The position numbers were made by a program, and so were the translations under genes. Shown piece after piece: positions 33,701 to 44,102 of a DNA stretch of 64,000 bases (the first letter of the stretch is position 1; each line of letters starts with the position of its first letter). The notes beneath the pieces were generated by a model. That model worked only from the letters and a program-made list of their open reading frames with translations. It had not been told where the DNA came from and did no database searches. Origin of the DNA: Ceratobasidium sp. AG-K (Eukaryota > Basidiomycota > Agaricomycetes > Cantharellales > Ceratobasidiaceae); assembly GCA_037039685.1 (NCBI GenBank), contig JAWNGF010000003.1, positions 496,001 to 560,000 of the forward strand. Reading direction: 5' to 3'.

Positions 33701-35560
33701 TCCCCCAACGGCACTTGTATCGTCTCTGGCTCCAACGACAGAACTATCCGAGTGTGGGATGCGCATACTGGCAACGTCGTCGCTGGCCCGCTTGAGGGGC
33801 ATACAGATGGCGTCAACTCGGTTGCATGCTCCCCCAACGGCACTCATATCGTCTCTGGCTCTAACGACACAACCATCCGAGTGTGGGACGCGCATACAGG
33901 GAACCTCGTTGCTGGCGCGCTTGAGGGGCATACAGGTGGCGTCATCTCGGTTGCATACTCCCCCAACGGCACTCGTATCGTCTCTGGCTCCAACGACAGA
34001 ACCATCCGAGTGTGGGATGCACATACAGGAAACCTCGTCGCTGGCCCGCTTGAGGGGCATACAGATTGGGTCAGGTCGGTTGCATACTCTCCCAACGGCA
34101 CTCATATAGTCTCTGGCTCTGCCGACAGGACCATCCGAGTGTGGGATGCGCATACAGGGAACCTCGTCGCTGGCCCGTTTAAGGGACATACAGATTGGGT
34201 CAGATCGGTTACGTTCTCCCCTGATAGCATATGTATTATCTCCGGGTCTGACGACGGAAGTATCCGAGTGTGGGATTCGCAGACTGGAAAACTTGTCACC
34301 AGCCCGCTTCACGGACATGCCAATTACGTCACCTCAGTTGCATACTTCCCAGGCGGTATGCATATCGTCTCTGGGTCTATGGACTCAACCATCCAGGTTT
34401 GGGACGCGCACTTTGTCAATGGGGTCGTCGATCACCCTGAAGGGCATACAGATTGTGTCAACTCAGTTGCCCTCTCTCCTGGCGGCAAACTAATCGTCTC
34501 TGGCTCTAAGGACAGAACCATCCGAGTGTGGTATGTGCATACAGGGAACCTCGTCGCTGGCCCGTTTGAGGGGCATATACATTGGGTCACGTCGGTTGCA
34601 TACTCTCCCAACGGCACTCATATAGTCTCTGGCTCTTACGACTCTACCATCCAAGTGTGGGATGCGCATACTGGTACCCTCGTCGCTGGCTCGCTTGATT
34701 GGCATACAGGTGGCGTCAACTCGGTTGCATACTCCCCCAACGGTACTCATATCGTCTCTGGCTCTAACGACACAACCCTCCAAGTGTGGGATGCGCATAC
34801 AGGGAACCTCGTCGCTGGCCCGCTTGAGGGACATACAGGTTGGGTCAACTCGGTTGCATACTCCCCCAACGGCACTCATATCGTCTCTGGCTCTAAGGAC
34901 AGAACCATCCGAGTGTGGGATGCACACACAGGGAACCTCGTCGCTGGCCCGCTTGAGGGGCATACAGATTGGGTCAGGTCGGTTGCATACTCCCCCAACG
35001 GCACTCGTATCGTCTCTGGCTCCTACGACACAACCATCCGAGTGTGGGATGCGCATACGGGCAACCTCGTCGCTGGCCCGTTTGAGGGACATGCACAAAG
35101 CGTCAACTCAGTCGCTTACTCTCCTGACGGCAACTTGATCGCCTCCGGCTCTGACGACGGCACAATCCTTGTCTGGGATACACACACAGGCGACATGGTC
35201 GCCGGCCCATTCCCAGGCCGCGCATACGAGATCAACTCCGTTGCTTTCACTCCCGATGGCACACAGGTTATCGGTGGGTTCGGCTTCAAGCAAGACTTCA
35301 ACCGCAGTCGTGGTATCCGCGTACTCCGAGTTCATCCGCCACCCAACCAACCAAACGCTTTGCTTGGCACTTGGTCATTCCACCCGGATGGTTGGATCAC
35401 AGTCAACGATGCTCCCATTTTTTGGTGCCCGCCAGACCTGCACGATTATATTCCACTTCCCTGGGAGTCCCTCGTGATCAGCCCTCGCGGCACCATTGAG
35501 ATAGATTACTCGGACCTTGCATTGGGCGATGACTGGGCTGAATGTTATATTGTTAGTTAG
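30737..35560 (+). CDS. NLR D: intact NACHT-WD40 STAND protein (about 1516 aa)
   Basis: Six exons: 30737-31171, 31230-31363, 31421-31559, 31607-31657, 31719-33254 and 33305-35560. The sum is a multiple of three. Exon 3 (139 nt) and exon 6 (2256 nt) have the same lengths as in NLR C. The N-terminal helical domain reads FPPLKAAVSGFINCLD. NACHT motifs are GMAGTGKTTIAYSLCEW (about 31888), FVIVIDALDEC (about 32190) and FFLTSRPEY. Fourteen WD40 repeats follow, and the middle ones are nearly identical (VNSVAYSPNGTHIVSGS), with differences concentrated at a few positions. The C-terminal module reads WSFHPDGW, FWCPPDLHDY, LALGDDWAECY. It is probably a cytosolic sensor of non-self or damage. It is the only NLR here whose Mid2-like neighbour is also intact. 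Confidence 0.93.
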
Positions 35561-36454
35561 TCGTATATTGAGTCTTTTCCACAGTAGCCATATCAATTTA
35601 CCCTGTTTGTCCGGGCAACGCGGACTTATTATTTGCGGACCTGACAATCTAGCCCCCGTCAACGTGAACTCCGTTGTACTCAACCTCAAACGCATGTAGC
35701 TTTGCAAAAATGAGGCGTTACGCTTACTGAGTCAACATAAATTCGTTGATTCCCAGATTGCAACGCACAATGCGTAATCGCCAGGCAAGTGTCCTGCCAC
35801 ATCGATCCCGCCCCCAGGGTCGCGGCGGCGAGGCATTTGTTTCACACTGCACTTCAGCAGGCTGCATCGCGAATATTACAGCAAACTATCACCCTCACAC
35901 TCGGTTTACCACTGATATCGCGGCGAGCGCTCCCCGAGTCCATATCTTCCCATTTGACTACACGCCGACTAGAACCAATCGCCCATCGCCTGGAAATGCG
36001 ATAGTAGGATTAGCAACAGCACTCAGAGTGATAATGCCATGAGAGCAAGCATTGCATACCAGCGTGTAAGTACATAAAATACACACATCCAGATAAGCAC
36101 CAAAAACGAGAGGAGAACTACAGCGGAGCCCGAAAAGCCGTGGACCGCAGGAAAAACACAAGTCATAGACCGGGAACAAAAGGCAGGTCGTAGGGTGAGG
36201 AAAGGCCAGCGATTGACTGGGAAGAAAAGACGAGTCCTAGACTATGGAAGTGGCAAGTCCTAGACTGCGAATAAAAGTGGATCGTAGATCACAAACAGAG
36301 GAAAGTGGAAGGGAGGTGTGAACAGCGCCAGCGAGATACAACCGCGCTAGAGCATAGAGGGGGAAATCAACCGCGGGCCCAAATGCAACTAAAAAACCAG
36401 TGGGCGAGAAGGGAGGTATAGCAACAAGGGTATCATCAAACGATTCGTAACTCA
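35561..36454. other. Intergenic region between NLR D and the Mid2-like gene
   Basis: It repeats the flanks found after NLR C (the AAAATGAGGC stretch at about 35706 and the GCGTGTAAGTACATAAA stretch at about 36061). No gene is seen. Confidence 0.5.
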
Positions 36455-38248
36455 TCACTCGTTCGCGACCTAGCACACAAATCAGTCAATTTACCCAATC
36501 TCTGCGAGCTAGAACACCTAGACTAACCTTGAGAACCCTGCGGGGAGGCTCAACATCGTCTTCGTCGTCTGAATACCTCGTCGCCCCGCTCCTTCCACTC
36601 GCACTCGGCTGCCTTGCCATATGCGCTCCCTTGCGATCTCCCGTCGCTCCCACCGTCCCACTCGCTCCCACTGCATACGCAGGCGGGTTCGACGCATGTC
36701 CCTGACTCTGATTCTGACTCGGTCCCGCCTCGTACGGCTCGTATCCGCCATACGGGTCCTCGTCATGTTGTGTTGCGTTCCCGTACTCGACTTGTTCACC
36801 GGGGTGTGCTTCTCCATACGATGGGCTCTGGCGGAACGCTCCGACGTTGTTGTAGCTGTGTCTTTGTGCCTCGGGCATCATCATCTGGGCCTGGACCGGT
36901 GCGCGACCAGCCTGGTTCTGAGGCTGAGCGAGCGCGTAGCCCTGTTGAGGAGAGGTGTTGTAAGCCTGGTTGTTGTACTGCTGGTTTCCGCCGTAGCCTT
37001 GGCCGTATCCGGTGTTGTACGAGTCTTGCGCATAGCCTTGTCCGTAGCCCTGGTTGTAGCCCTGAGGTTCCGGGGCCGCATTCCGTGCGAAGACGTCGCC
37101 TGTCGCGAATCCTGCCACTCCCGGACCCGTGCCGGTACTGGTTCGTCGGTGTTGCATCTCGTATCCGGTGCCTCCAGCGGCGGCAGCACGCCCGTAAGGA
37201 TCCCAGCTTGATGCAGCGGCCCCATATCCCCCGTAGCCTCCAGGTCGCTCGGTGCTCATTGGTTGACTGGCGTGGGTGTTGTAGCTCGTCGCACCCGCAT
37301 AGTCATCATCGTCGTCGATCACAGGTTGAGTGTCTGCAGCCACGCGTGCCGCTTCCTGGACTTCGCGGTCAAATTGCTTGGCACGACGGCGGCGGACAAA
37401 CATGGTCCCAAACACGAAAAGAAGCGCAGTGGCGACAATCCCGACCACAACGAAAACACCGACGACGGCACCCGTATTTTTGAAGAACCTGCCAAGGATG
37501 AGTCAGCAGCCCATGTAGATCACGGAACAACGTACGGTTTTCCGGAAGAGCTCGATGTCGATGCCGTGTCGGTGGCTCCAACGACAGCTGTGACCGTGAT
37601 GAGCTGGCCATTACTTGTGGTACGGATGACCGACGGGGTGACGCTGAGCGCCGTACGACTGGTAACCGATGACGCCGCAGTGGTTGTCGGGACAGTGGTC
37701 GGAGCAGTGGTAGTTGCAGCTGCAGTTGTAGTTGTTGGCGCAGCGCTGGTTGTACTGACACTCGTGGAAGTCGGAACAGTGCTACTGCTGATCGTCGAGG
37801 AGACGCTGGTCGAGGTGCTGGTCGGTACCGAGCTCGAAGTGGACGTCGAAGGTTGGCTGGTGGTACTCGGCGGACCGGTAGTACTCGACGGCACACTGGT
37901 CGTCGTTGGCAGGGTCAAAGTTGTGGTTGGCAATGCCGTCGTCGACGGACTCGATGTATTTGAAATAGTATTAGATCTAAACGGAAAGATGAGTTGCGTC
38001 CGGGGCAGACAGCGGAGATCACATACCCTGAGGGCGTTGGAGAAGGCGGGGGCACGGTAGATGGCGTATCGGGCGTAGTAACCGTAACCGTACGAGACGT
38101 TGTCGGTGTCGTTGCAATCGTAGGGGGAGAGCCGAGAAACACTCAAGTCAGCACAAAACATTTACTTGTGCTGTGTCTGCTCACCAGTCCCTTCCTGGCG
38201 TTTGGGATGCATAAGCGCATCAAACTTGTCGTTGAACACTGGAGACAT
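36455..38248 (-). CDS. Mid2/Wsc-like single-pass membrane protein with Tyr/Gly/Gln-rich tail (531 aa)
   Basis: Five exons on the - strand: 38248-38185, 38141-38027, 37976-37536, 37488-36528 and 36469-36455. They sum to 532 codons. The N-terminal half is a Ser/Thr-rich region (runs of TTT and STST) fit for O-mannosylation. One membrane segment follows (GAVVGVFVVVGIVATALLF), then RRRRAK and an acidic patch, then a low-complexity tail with YNQGYGQGYAQ-type repeats, and RRVLK spliced to the 15-nt last exon VANE and stop. No classical signal peptide is seen at the chosen ATG. The build recalls yeast Mid2/Wsc wall-stress sensors. It lies tail to tail with NLR D and was duplicated with the NLR genes. 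Confidence 0.85.
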
Positions 38249-38852
38249 GGTGGTGGAGTAGTTCAGTCGGTTGCGAGGCTTCGCGAGTGATGTAAGCGAG
38301 TGTCGGTAAGTCAGAAGAATCAAATCCAAAGCCGGTAGGCAAAGATGGCTCTCGAGTGTTGGCCGTTGTCCAAGTGCTCGTCGTCGCCGTCTGCTGGAGA
38401 ACAGCTTTTCTCCCCCATATTTCTCTCCACGTGAGCATGTGCTTCCCTGTCACGTGTGCGGACCCGCATGGATTCCGCCACCCACGCCGAGACCGCCGGT
38501 GCCGCGATTCGCCCCGGTCCGACTTTCACTTTCGAGCACTGCACAAGCCTCGTCGGGGAGCTAGTAGAGACATCCCAGTTGAAGCCGAAAGACATTTTAT
38601 GTATGCACAGACATAAACATAGCCATGTACTCGTCCGCAAACCATTTTGCTCATGTGCCTTTGTGCCTTATCCCTGCTTCCAAATATCCCTAAAATCACG
38701 CACCTTATTTGCCGATAACCCCCGGTAATCAACCGCAACTGTCACTTGAAACAGAGTTACAATTCAGTGTGTCCAAGTGACAGCGTATCTCCCTGACGAT
38801 AACCCCGGGTAAACTCGGATGACAGCTTTTACGCTGTATTTTGCAATTCGAG
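38249..38852. other. Intergenic region: Mid2-like promoter side
   Basis: Two CACGTG palindromes (38428-38433 and 38451-38456) lie 180-210 bp upstream of the Mid2-like ATG. No gene is seen. Confidence 0.45.
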
Positions 38853-41024
38853 TTACAAGTCTGACAGCGGTACTTTGTACACTCCGTACCGCGCATACAC
38901 TTCCTTTGCGCTTGCCATCTCCCTCTCAATCGTTCGGGCTCGTTCCTCCGAGCGCGGCTTGATCACGACTGGGAACGGAACTGGTCCTCGTATGCCTTCT
39001 CCACGGAACGCCGTCTCCTGATCCACCGCGACTCGAGTCCCAGGTGGGGCAGAGAACTCGAATGCCCAGAGGAGGCGCGAAAGAGCAATAAAAATCGACT
39101 GTTCGGCGGTCTGAATACCTGGGCATACGCGGCGGCCTAACGAATGGTCAACGCGCATCGTAAGGGCTGACTTTGAAGCTTACCGGCACCGAAACCAAAG
39201 TGGTCCCTCTTGAGTGGGTCGCCTTGAGAGACGTACTCTTGCATAGAAGCGTCATGACCCATGTATCGTTCGGGTTTGAACTTTTCCGGCTCGTCGAACC
39301 GATCAGTATTCATGTGTAAGGCCCAAGTGTTGCACAAAACTGAGGAAAATATTGGTTAATATTCCTAGATTCTAAGGACGAGGTGGGTACCTATCGAGTC
39401 CTTCGGCAAAAAGAATCCGTTGTAATAGTCATCTATAGATAACAATGCTCACCGTGGGCCCTAACTAACGAACCCAAATTCGCATGCATACCTCGTTCAA
39501 GCCTATGTGGGACCGCAAACATTAGCGGAGGTCTCCATCGTATAGCTTCCCTGACGACTAAAATCCGCCTATTATCAGTAACTTGGAGGGCCACTCGAGA
39601 GAGATTACCGTACTTGCTCGTACGAATGGAAAAGATCGTTCGTCTCGCCAAGTAGGCAATGTTTCTTGGTCGTAAATACTATCAAGTTCGGCTCGGGCGC
39701 GTGCTTGGGCATCCGGATCGTGTATCAGCCTGTATGAAACAGGTTATATACCAATGTAAGCAATCACAAACACAATTCACCCCAATATAGCCGTCGAGAT
39801 GGCCATAGCAACCTAAAACAACCGTGTGAGTTTCACCTCATGGCGCACGGTCAGACCCACAATATCCGACCCTCCTTCGAGAACGAGTCCACAGAGATAC
39901 ATCTGCGCTCTCCTTGTGTATCCCGTCCGTTTCTCGTCAGCCCAAACCTTGTAGGCAAAGCAGTCTGGATTTAGCCCATCGGCTCCACGTCTCCGGCCGA
40001 TTTCATAGAGACCTGCAGCCCGGTAAGCGGTCGTCGAGAATCGGGGAGGACCAGCTTACCACTGTAGAGATTGTCTGTCATTTGGCCATACCGTCTGGCT
40101 TTGACCTTCCATGGGAAAACAAACTCTGGAAGATGGCTGGAATAGTGTTAATAGCACTTCTCGTTAGCACGAGTGACGCACTTCATCCAGGGAAACCCGA
40201 CAATCGGGGGCCTTCCACCCGGTAGGTAAATTCCCGCGCCAAATCTCATAAGATACTCGATGCCGTGCACTGCCGGGTCTTCGAATGTTTCGCATCGGAT
40301 CCCATAAACTAGAAAATAATTTAAGCTTGGTGCTGCCACTGGAAACTATCCACCCACCCAAACACGTAATCACGCTGGTGGTATATCGTAGCGGGTGCTC
40401 CATAAACTTCTCGGGCACGTGCAGGCACTCGTATAGTAGCTGCACACTCTCGGCTTCCTGTAACGTGAACCGCTCTGGCTTCATCATTACATTCGGGCTA
40501 AAATGCTGCACGATTTGTTTTCGCCCGATTCGCCACGCGTCCGTGTCCTGCTTGAATCTGCCAAGCTTTAATGACCGAGGAAGAAACGAAGATAGTGCAA
40601 CATACAAAAAGGCATCGCCTTGGGATGCGTAATCCACGAGAGCATGAAATGGCCTATTAGAATAGATCGACCCGCGCTTGTCGAGCAGCTCGTGTATGTG
40701 CGTGCCGTCACCCGCGATACTGATTAATGTACCACTCCCGAGTTTGAGTGAAATAATGTCGCCGTATTTGGCGTGTAGTTCCTGTAGTCTGCTTGGTGTG
40801 AGTTGATGTACGAGGGAATCGCGACGAACTCACTGCTTGAACCTGCCTGTCCGTTTGAGTGACAGAAAGTTGCCGAAGATGGGCCACGCCGGAGGTCCCG
40901 GAGGCATATTAGACTTGCGAATACCTGGCCAGTCACAGGCATATCCTAGCGCTACAACAGCTGCGAGTGTAGCAAGAACAAGCGAGGTGGCTGAGCTTAG
41001 CTCCGGAGATTCCGTTCGTAGCAT
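38853..41024 (-). CDS. Cytochrome P450 G (E-class, CYP64-like), multi-exon
   Basis: The ATG at 41024 opens a membrane anchor (VLATLAAVVALGYACDW) and the proline hinge PPGPPAWPIFGN. The reading continues through many short introns. Visible motifs are the helix-C WRIGRKQ segment, the I-helix ILEGGSD-like region near 39880, the K-helix EAIRWRP (ExxR, about 39540), the PERF-region equivalent FKPERYMGHD and the heme loop. The heme loop is split by an intron: FGFGAG at about 39185, then RRVCPG at about 39125, whose Cys is the heme ligand. The stop is TAA at 38853. I found no break. It would be an ER-bound monooxygenase, substrate unknown. It resembles fungal O-methylsterigmatocystin oxidoreductase-type P450s. 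It is one of three tandem copies. Confidence 0.85.
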
Positions 41025-41679
41025 AGTTGGAGGGGCGACTCAAGCTGTGTAGATAAGAAGGTCGCATGTTTATGTGATATCAAAGGCATCCCTGGTTGAG
41101 CTCTTGATCAGCGCTAGACTTGCAAGAAACGTGGTGGGTAAAATCCAGGTGGAGATTGAACTCCGGATGGTCAAAGTTGCAGTTGATCACGTGAGGGCTC
41201 TATAAATGTTTGGACTAATCCGTTCACAAAATAGTCCGAAGCTGGTGCGCAGTGCATCTACTCTTCACATAAAATTCCGTGCCTCAGGAGTATGGAAGCC
41301 AAAGTGCGTGTAAATGACCACTTGTATCATCATACTCTACTCTATCTTGCGCATACACCCCCTTCGCATTAACCACTTCATTCATTTAATTTCTGTAGTA
41401 CATCGATCTACTGAAAAGCCCATGCTATATATAGGGCCAAAAACATGTCCAGTAAAATAATAGTGTCATCATACACGGACGATTCATGGAGGCTCAGTGC
41501 ATCTACCCTTGTACTTGACTCGGTTCCTTTATAAACACAAACTCACGCATCCGTTTGCTGCCTGTATATCTCCAGCATACTAGTAGGCAGCTTTGCTTGT
41601 CGCTTGGAAGGAAAATCGGATATAGTGCGTATCCTTGGTAATGATCTCAGAAACTTAGATCACAAGTCTTTTTATCAAG
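41025..41679. other. Intergenic region between P450 G and H
   Basis: AT-rich sequence with no gene seen. It includes the P450 G promoter. Confidence 0.4.
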
Positions 41680-43853
41680 TCACAGGTCCGACAATGGTCC
41701 TTTGTACACTCCGTACCGCGCATAGACTTCCTTTGCACTCACCATCTCCCTCTCAATCGTTCGGGCTCGTTCCTCCGAGCGCGGCTTGATCACGACTGGG
41801 AACGGGACTGGTCCTCGTATGCCTTCTCCACGGAACGCTGTCTCCTGATTAACGTCAACTTGAGTCCCAGGTGGAACAGAGAAATCGAAGGCCCAGAGGA
41901 GACGTGAAAGAGCAATGAAAATGGATTGTTCAGCAGTCTGAATGCCCGGGCACACGCGGCGGCCTACTGAACGGTTAGCGCAGGTCGTTACAGTTAATAC
42001 CCAGGCTTACCAGCTCCGAAGCCAAAGTGGTCCCTCTTGAGTGGATCGCCCTGAGAGACGTACTCTTGCATAGAAGCATCATGGCCCATGTATCGTTCCG
42101 GTTTGAACTTGTCTGGTTTGTCAAACCTGTCGGGGTTCATGTGTATAGACCAAGCGTTGCATAAAACTGAAAAAAGTCAGCACACCCGGTAAACACCAGG
42201 GAACGGGTGAGTACCTATTGAGTTTTTGGGGAAGAATAATCCATTGTAACAATCGTCTATGTGCAATATTTATGTTTACTACGTGCTCTAACACACTAAT
42301 CCGGGTCGGCGTACACACCTCGTTCGAGTCTATGCGCAACCGCAATTGGTAGCGGAGGCCGCCATCGTATAGCTTCTTTGATAACTAAACCCCACCCGGA
42401 ATCAGTAACTATGTGTTACACTCAATTAGGAAAGGCGACTAAACTTGCTCGTATGAATGGTAGAGATCGCTCATCCCGCCAAGTGGGTAAGGTTTCTTGG
42501 TCATAAACATTGTCAATCTCCCCTTGAGCGTGTGTTTGCCTCTCCAGGCTGTGTATCAGCCTGCACGAAGTATATTATGCCTCCGGACCAATAGTTACAA
42601 TATGTCACTCACCCCAATATGCACGTTGATATAATCATTGCAACCTATAAAACCCGTAAATGGGGTTTCATAACGCATAGCCGGGCTTACGATATCAGAG
42701 CCTCCTTCAAGGACAACCCTACAAAGATAAAGTTGTTGTCTCTTCGTAAATCCCGTGCGTTTCTCGTCTGCCCAGACCTTATATGCAAAACACTCGGGAT
42801 TGAGTCCCTCGGCTCCGCGTTGTCGACCAATTTCATAGAGACCTGGGGAATGATGAGTAGTTGCCGAGGCGATCGAAAGGCAACCTACCACCGTAAAGGC
42901 TGTCCATCATTTGGCCGAATCTTCCAGCCTTTTTCCTCCATGGAAAGGCAAATTCCGGAAGATAACTACCAGCATGTTAACCAGGGTACTGATGAGTGCG
43001 GCGGACGTACTTCATCCAAGGGAACCCAACGATTGGGGGTTTCCCGCCAGGCACATAAATCCCTGCACCGAATTTCAGGATGTGTTCCACACCATGGACA
43101 GCTGGGTCTTCGAAAGACTCGCATCGAATCCCATAAGCTGTAAATAGATGAGGCTCATGTCGAACCGAGGCCCTACCGGCTTACTGAAGCACGTTATAAC
43201 GCTCGTGGTATATCATATTGGGTACTCGAAAAACTTTTCGGGCGTGCGCAAGCACTCGTACAACAATTGTACGCTCTCGGCTTCCTGTAACATGACCCGT
43301 TCCGGCCTAATCATTACATTCGGGCCGAAGTGCTGCACAATTTGTTTCCGACCGATTCGCCATATTTCTGTGTCTTGTTTGAACCTGCATCCAACTTGTT
43401 TAGGACCAAAAGAATGGGGAGAGAAATGCGCACAAAAAGTTGTCGTCTTGTGTTGCATAAGCTGTAAGACTGTTGACCGGCCGATTTGAGTAGATTGACC
43501 CCCGCTTGTCCAGTAATTCGTGTACGTGTGTGCCATCACCCGCGATACTGATCAGCGTACTGCTTCCGAGCTTGAGCGAAATGATGTCACCATACTTGGC
43601 GTGCAGCTCTTGTAACCTGTCTAGCATAAGCCTATAAGTCAAGGAGATCATGAAGTACTTACTGCTTGAATCTGCCCGCCCGTTTGAACGAGAGAAAGTT
43701 GCCGACGATGGGCCACGCTGGGGGACCCGGAGGCATACTAGACCCGCGAATACCTGGCCAGTCACAGACATATCCGAGTGCTACGACCGCTGCTAGTGCA
43801 ACAAGGGCAAGTAAGGTGGCCGAATTCAGCTGTGGAGATTCTGTTTGCAACAT
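41680..43853 (-). CDS. Cytochrome P450 H (tandem paralogue of G)
   Basis: The ATG at 43853 opens an anchor (LLALVALAAVVALGYVCDW) and PPGPPAWPIVGN. The helix-C segment WRIGRKQIVQHF is at about 43350. The I-helix region reads VVLEGGSDIVS (about 42700). The K-helix reads KEAIRWRPPLP (about 42370). FKPERYMGHDAS is followed by the heme loop RRVCPG (about 41950), again split by an intron. The last exon is nearly identical to that of P450 G. Intron positions are shared with G and I. One intron seems to use a GC donor (about 43190) where G and I have GT. The product is probably an ER monooxygenase. No frameshift was found. Confidence 0.85.
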
Positions 43854-44102
43854 GGACTTGGTTGGTTGGGGGGAGGGGCAACGCAAAGGCAGACAGATGG
43901 AGGGTGCCATGTTTATTCGGTACCCGAGGTCTCCAGGCTGAGATCGTGATCAGCGCTAGACCATCGAGAAACTTGGTGGCAAAGTGCAGGGTGGTCTCAA
44001 AATGGTAAGTGCAAGGTTGCATAGATCACATCGGGAATCTAGGATAGATTATGTTGTGACATGATACTAGCACAAGCGCATCACTATGGTACTCCATACT
44101 CC

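Noticed and set aside
38320..38640. 106-aa frame on the - strand between the Mid2-like gene and P450 G, and a + strand counterpart
   Set aside because: No start context, motifs or homologue in the duplicated units. It overlaps the presumed Mid2-like promoter.
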